From positions 1 through 9,199 of the forward strand of contig JAFGNQ010000058.1 in NCBI GenBank assembly GCA_016926925.1: DNA of 9,199 nt, in the 5' to 3' direction. The position numbers and the translations under genes are program-made. Below the pieces are notes generated by a model. It worked only from the letters and a program-made list of their open reading frames with translations. It was not told the DNA's origin and did not search any database. Positions 6,590 to 9,199 of the stretch are shown one piece after another; the first letter of the stretch is position 1; each line of letters begins with the position of its first letter. Source of the stretch: Candidatus Aminicenantota bacterium. Lineage in GTDB: Bacteria > Acidobacteriota > Aminicenantia > Aminicenantales > Aminicenantaceae.

Positions 6590-8056
6590 ATGAAAAAAAT
6601 CCTCTTGACCGTACCAAAACTTTTTTTGATAATCCTTCTTTTTTCCGGTAGTCCGGGTGCAAGCCAGGACTATCTGCCGTTTTTCAGTGCCGATATTCCC
6701 AAGGAGGAATTTGCGGCGCGCCGAGCTGCAGTTTACGAAGCGATCGGCGAGCAAAACATAGCCATAATTCAGGGCGCAACGTATCCCTGGGGATACACGC
6801 GTTTTCGGCAGGATACGGATTTCTATTATCTGAGCGGAGTTATTTCGCCGCACGCCTATCTTTTGCTGGACGGGTCGTCAAAGATGGCCCGGCTATACCT
6901 GACACACCGGGACGATGTGCGCAATAATTCTGAAGGCCGAATGTTATCGGCGGATGATCCCGAACTTGTCGCGAAGGTCACGGGAATTGAAGAAGTATAC
7001 GGAGTTGATTTGTTGGCGGGTCATCTGACGCGTTTTATTTGGTGGAGCAACGACATTCCCGCTGTTTATGTTCCCTTCAGCCCCACTGAGGTCCTTTCCG
7101 GTACTCGGGACCACGGCTACAGAACCGCTGCGGATATCGCCAGCGATCCGTGGGACGGACGGCCGACGCGCAAAGGTCAATTCGTCAAGCTTCTCAAAGA
7201 TCGCTTTCCGGCCTTGACAGTCAAAAATTTATCTCCGCTAATGGATAGGATCCGCCTCATCAAAAGTATGAGGGAGATTAAAAAAATACGTACGGCCACC
7301 AGAATCGGTGGGGAGGCGCTCATGGAATGTATGCGGTCCACCAAACCTGAAAGATTCGAGTATGAGCTTGATGCGGTAGCAAGGTTTCTTTTTTTGAAAA
7401 ACGGGGCGCAAGGTGCCGCATATTATTCCATTGTCGCCAGCGGACCGAACGCGTGGTATGCCCACTATCATGAAAATACGAGCCGCATGAAAGACGGCGA
7501 TATGGTGGTCATGGATTTTGGACCGGACCTGGATTATTACGTCAGCGACGTAACCCGGATGTGGCCCGTAAACGGCCAGTTCAGCAAAGAACAGAAAGAG
7601 CTCTATTCCTTCTACCTCGCTTGTTACAGAAGTATCGTCGAGTCGATCAAGCCGGGCATTACGCCAAGAAATATCCAGAAACGTGCAGCAGAAAAAATGG
7701 AAGCGATTCTTGGCCGATCCAGGTTTTCAAAGGAGGTATACACGAATGCCGCCTTAGATTTCATCGCTGATTATAAGATACCGAAAGGAAATGCCATTCT
7801 AAGTATGGGGGGAGGTCATCTCGTGGGGATGTCTGCCCATGAATTCGGTGCTGTCGAAGAACCTCTGCGGCCGGGAATGGTGATCACAGTGGAGCCCGAT
7901 TTCAGGGTGCCTGAAGAGAGGCTGTATTTCCGAGTCGAAGACACGGTCGTGGTTACTGAGGAAGGAGCGGATATTCTCTCAAATTTTGTGCCCCTGGATA
8001 TAGAAGACATCGAAAAACTCATGAAAGAGCCGGGGATCCTTGATACCTGCAAGTGA
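6590..8056 (+). CDS. Secreted Xaa-Pro aminopeptidase (aminopeptidase P, M24B family)
   Basis: The 488-residue product starts at an ATG 7 bp after GGGGAGG (6576-6582). Residues 1-25 form a Sec signal peptide: MKK, a hydrophobic core of about 5-20, and likely cleavage near PGA-SQ. The N-terminal AMP_N domain (about 34-190) includes the typical FRQDTDFYYLSGV (72-84). The C-terminal pita-bread domain (about 225-475) keeps every metal ligand of E. coli aminopeptidase P with matching spacing: Asp309 and Asp320 (VMDFG, SDVTR), His410, Glu435 (TVEPDF) and Glu450 (RVEDTVV). His292 and His417 fit catalytic H243 and H361. The family removes the N-terminal residue from peptides with proline second, usually with two Mn ions. 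The signal peptide places it in the periplasm or outside, unlike the cytoplasmic E. coli enzyme. A related M24B enzyme such as prolidase or creatinase-like is less likely given the AMP_N motif. It probably shares a transcript with the flanking genes. Confidence 0.94.
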   Translation: MKKILLTVPKLFLIILLFSGSPGASQDYLPFFSADIPKEEFAARRAAVYEAIGEQNIAIIQGATYPWGYTRFRQDTDFYYLSGVISPHAYLLLDGSSKMARLYLTHRDDVRNNSEGRMLSADDPELVAKVTGIEEVYGVDLLAGHLTRFIWWSNDIPAVYVPFSPTEVLSGTRDHGYRTAADIASDPWDGRPTRKGQFVKLLKDRFPALTVKNLSPLMDRIRLIKSMREIKKIRTATRIGGEALMECMRSTKPERFEYELDAVARFLFLKNGAQGAAYYSIVASGPNAWYAHYHENTSRMKDGDMVVMDFGPDLDYYVSDVTRMWPVNGQFSKEQKELYSFYLACYRSIVESIKPGITPRNIQKRAAEKMEAILGRSRFSKEVYTNAALDFIADYKIPKGNAILSMGGGHLVGMSAHEFGAVEEPLRPGMVITVEPDFRVPEERLYFRVEDTVVVTEEGADILSNFVPLDIEDIEKLMKEPGILDTCK

Positions 8057-8088
8057 AGATAATTTATTTGGAGTTGATCTATTTAGAA

Positions 8089-8113
8089 GCGTTTTATTGC
8101 TCCCGAAAAACGC
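8089..8113 (+). terminator. Weak hairpin after the aminopeptidase gene, doubtful terminator
   Basis: GCGTTTT (8089-8095) pairs with AAAACGC (8107-8113) around an 11-nt loop, 32 bp after the stop codon. The stem is short and AT-rich, and the sequence after it (ATTTAAGCTT) has only a three-base T-run. Termination would be weak or absent, and read-through into the deacylase gene is plausible. Confidence 0.2.
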
Positions 8114-8152
8114 ATTTAAGCTTGATTCTGAGTACAAAATTGTATTTAAGCT
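8114..8152. repeat. 9-bp direct repeat flanking a small palindrome, upstream of the deacylase gene
   Basis: ATTTAAGCT occurs at 8114-8122 and again at 8144-8152, a 30-bp period close to three helical turns. Between them, overlapping the second copy by one base, lies the inverted repeat TACAA-AA-TTGTA (8133-8144). The rest of the 154-bp gap 8057-8210 is AT-rich, with no promoter pair of convincing spacing; TAAAAT at 8165-8170 is the best isolated -10-like hexamer. The regulatory meaning is speculative. Confidence 0.35.
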
Positions 8153-8210
8153 GCTGATATTAAATAAAATGCTGAGGACCGACCCTAAAAAAATAAAAAC
8201 AGGAGGGAAA

Positions 8211-9199
8211 ATGTCGTGTGCAAAAATTGTTAAGACGGCAGGAGCGGTTTGTTTGCTTCTGCTAATTTTTTCGTTATTAAGCTGTTCCGCTACTTCCCCA
8301 TCGGAGCATTACGACATCATCATTCAAAACACGATGATTGTCGATGGAACAGGAAGGGCCGCCTTTAAAGGGGCGGTAGCAATCAAGGGTGAAACGATTG
8401 CCGCGGTGGGGAAAGTGAACGGGGATGCCGAATTGCTTATCGATGGGACCGGTCTGGTGACCTGTCCCGGATTCATCGACCCACACAATCATTCCGATTT
8501 TACCATTATGCAATTCCCTCTGGCTGAGAACTTCATACAACAGGGGTTGACGACCGTGGTTGCCGGCAACTGCGGCGCGTCGCCGGCTCCTGCTAAAGAT
8601 CTTAACTTTTCCGGGTGGCTTTCCAAGGTGGAAGAGCTCGGCATCTCCATCAACTTGGCCATGATGGTCGGACATGGAACTGTGCGCACTTATGTCATGG
8701 GAGACGACTTCAAGCGAGATGGCACAAGCGAGGAAATCGAGCAGATGAAAGCTCTGGTCGAAGAGGCCATGAAAGCAGGTGCATTCGGTATGTCAGGCGG
8801 TATCGATCCTCCTTGGGTCGGTTATTTCGCCTCTATGGAAGAGAAGGTGGAGCTGGCCAAGGTGGTCGGGAAGTACGGGGGATTTTATTCGCCGCACACC
8901 AGACACGAACGGAACCACTGGGCGACACAAGACCTGGGTGCCTATTCTTACGTTCTCGGCTACGGACCTGCAGACGACATTCTGGTGGGTCGCTACCGGG
9001 GCCTTGTGGAAGCCATCGAGGTCTGCCGGCAGGCGGGAATTCCTCTGCACATTGCTCATATTCCCAACGCCTATCTGCTGCCCCTCCCTCATCCGGATTA
9101 TCTCGAGGCCGCGGCTGCGCGTGCAACCATGGAACTTGTCGATAATGCGAATGCAGAGGGCGTTACCGTAACCTGTGACGTCATTCTTCCCACGCGTTC
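8211..9199 (+). CDS. Lipoprotein N-acyl-D-amino-acid deacylase (D-aminoacylase, amidohydrolase superfamily), 3' end outside the window
   Basis: The start ATG lies 4 bp after a perfect AGGAGG (8201-8206). The frame stays open for 329 codons to the right edge; family members are usually about 480-550 residues, so roughly a third or more is missing. Residues 5-24 are a lipoprotein signal ending in the lipobox LLSC with Cys25; Ser26 at +2 predicts outer-membrane sorting. The metal motif of the TIM-barrel is FIDPHNHSD (88-96), with His92 and His94, and GNCGASPAP (119-127) carries Cys121. The His92-Cys121 spacing of 29 equals H67-C96 of Alcaligenes D-aminoacylase. His229 (SPHTRHE) and His283 (HIAHIPN) fit H220 and H250; the catalytic Asp lies beyond the edge. 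These zinc enzymes release D-amino acids and a carboxylate from N-acyl-D-amino acids. Dihydropyrimidinase-like relatives are less likely given GNCG. Free D-amino acids made here would suit the flavoprotein at 2866-4119. Confidence 0.9.
   Translation, partial: MSCAKIVKTAGAVCLLLLIFSLLSCSATSPSEHYDIIIQNTMIVDGTGRAAFKGAVAIKGETIAAVGKVNGDAELLIDGTGLVTCPGFIDPHNHSDFTIMQFPLAENFIQQGLTTVVAGNCGASPAPAKDLNFSGWLSKVEELGISINLAMMVGHGTVRTYVMGDDFKRDGTSEEIEQMKALVEEAMKAGAFGMSGGIDPPWVGYFASMEEKVELAKVVGKYGGFYSPHTRHERNHWATQDLGAYSYVLGYGPADDILVGRYRGLVEAIEVCRQAGIPLHIAHIPNAYLLPLPHPDYLEAAAARATMELVDNANAEGVTVTCDVILPTR

Noticed and set aside
8615..9145. A plus-strand open frame of 176 codons in a different frame within the deacylase gene
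   Set aside because: Its protein is rich in Arg, Gly, Ser and His without any family motif, it has no ribosome-binding site, and the overlapping frame carries the conserved D-aminoacylase residues.

Overview
The window is a dense bacterial gene cluster of seven protein-coding genes, six on the plus strand and one on the minus strand. Intergenic gaps are short and no mobile element, CRISPR array, tRNA or rRNA was seen. The genes have clear Shine-Dalgarno sites, and base composition looks balanced and even throughout. Several products carry export signals: a Tat signal, a Sec signal, an N-terminal anchor, and a lipobox with Ser at +2. This suggests a Gram-negative, peptide-degrading bacterium. 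An Acidobacteriota or Aminicenantes-like lineage would fit, but that is only a guess from gene content.

Layout. Positions 3-968 hold the 3' part of an M19 (membrane/renal dipeptidase) family protein that is open at the left edge. Positions 1013-2869 encode an N-terminally anchored CocE/NonD (X-Pro dipeptidyl-peptidase S15 type) serine hydrolase. This overlaps by ATGA with 2866-4119, a DadA-like FAD-dependent D-amino-acid dehydrogenase/oxidase. Positions 4129-5019 on the minus strand encode an MscS-type mechanosensitive channel that converges on the oxidoreductase. The 226-bp divergent intergenic region 5020-5245 carries a good sigma70-like promoter overlapped by a perfect 8+8 inverted repeat, facing 5246-6460. 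That gene is a Tat-signal-bearing class V (CefD/cysteine-desulfurase fold) PLP enzyme. A 129-bp gap with a long imperfect inverted repeat precedes 6590-8056, a secreted Xaa-Pro aminopeptidase (M24B). A 154-bp AT-rich gap with a 9-bp direct repeat precedes 8211-9199, a lipoprotein N-acyl-D-amino-acid deacylase cut by the right edge.

How the genes may work together (inference). At least three families here act on D-configured amino acids or can: M19 dipeptidases often accept a D-residue at the C-terminal side, DadA-type enzymes oxidise free D-amino acids, and D-aminoacylases release D-amino acids from N-acyl derivatives. The class V enzyme resembles epimerase/desulfurase relatives, and the two hydrolases 1013-2869 and 6590-8056 belong to families with proline-directed peptidases. 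The simplest reading is a scavenging system for D-amino-acid-containing peptides or N-acyl-D-amino acids, with an extracytoplasmic processing stage and an oxidising stage. The most unusual molecular details are the lost metal ligands in the M19 protein, the apparent export of a PLP enzyme, and the two structured intergenic regions.
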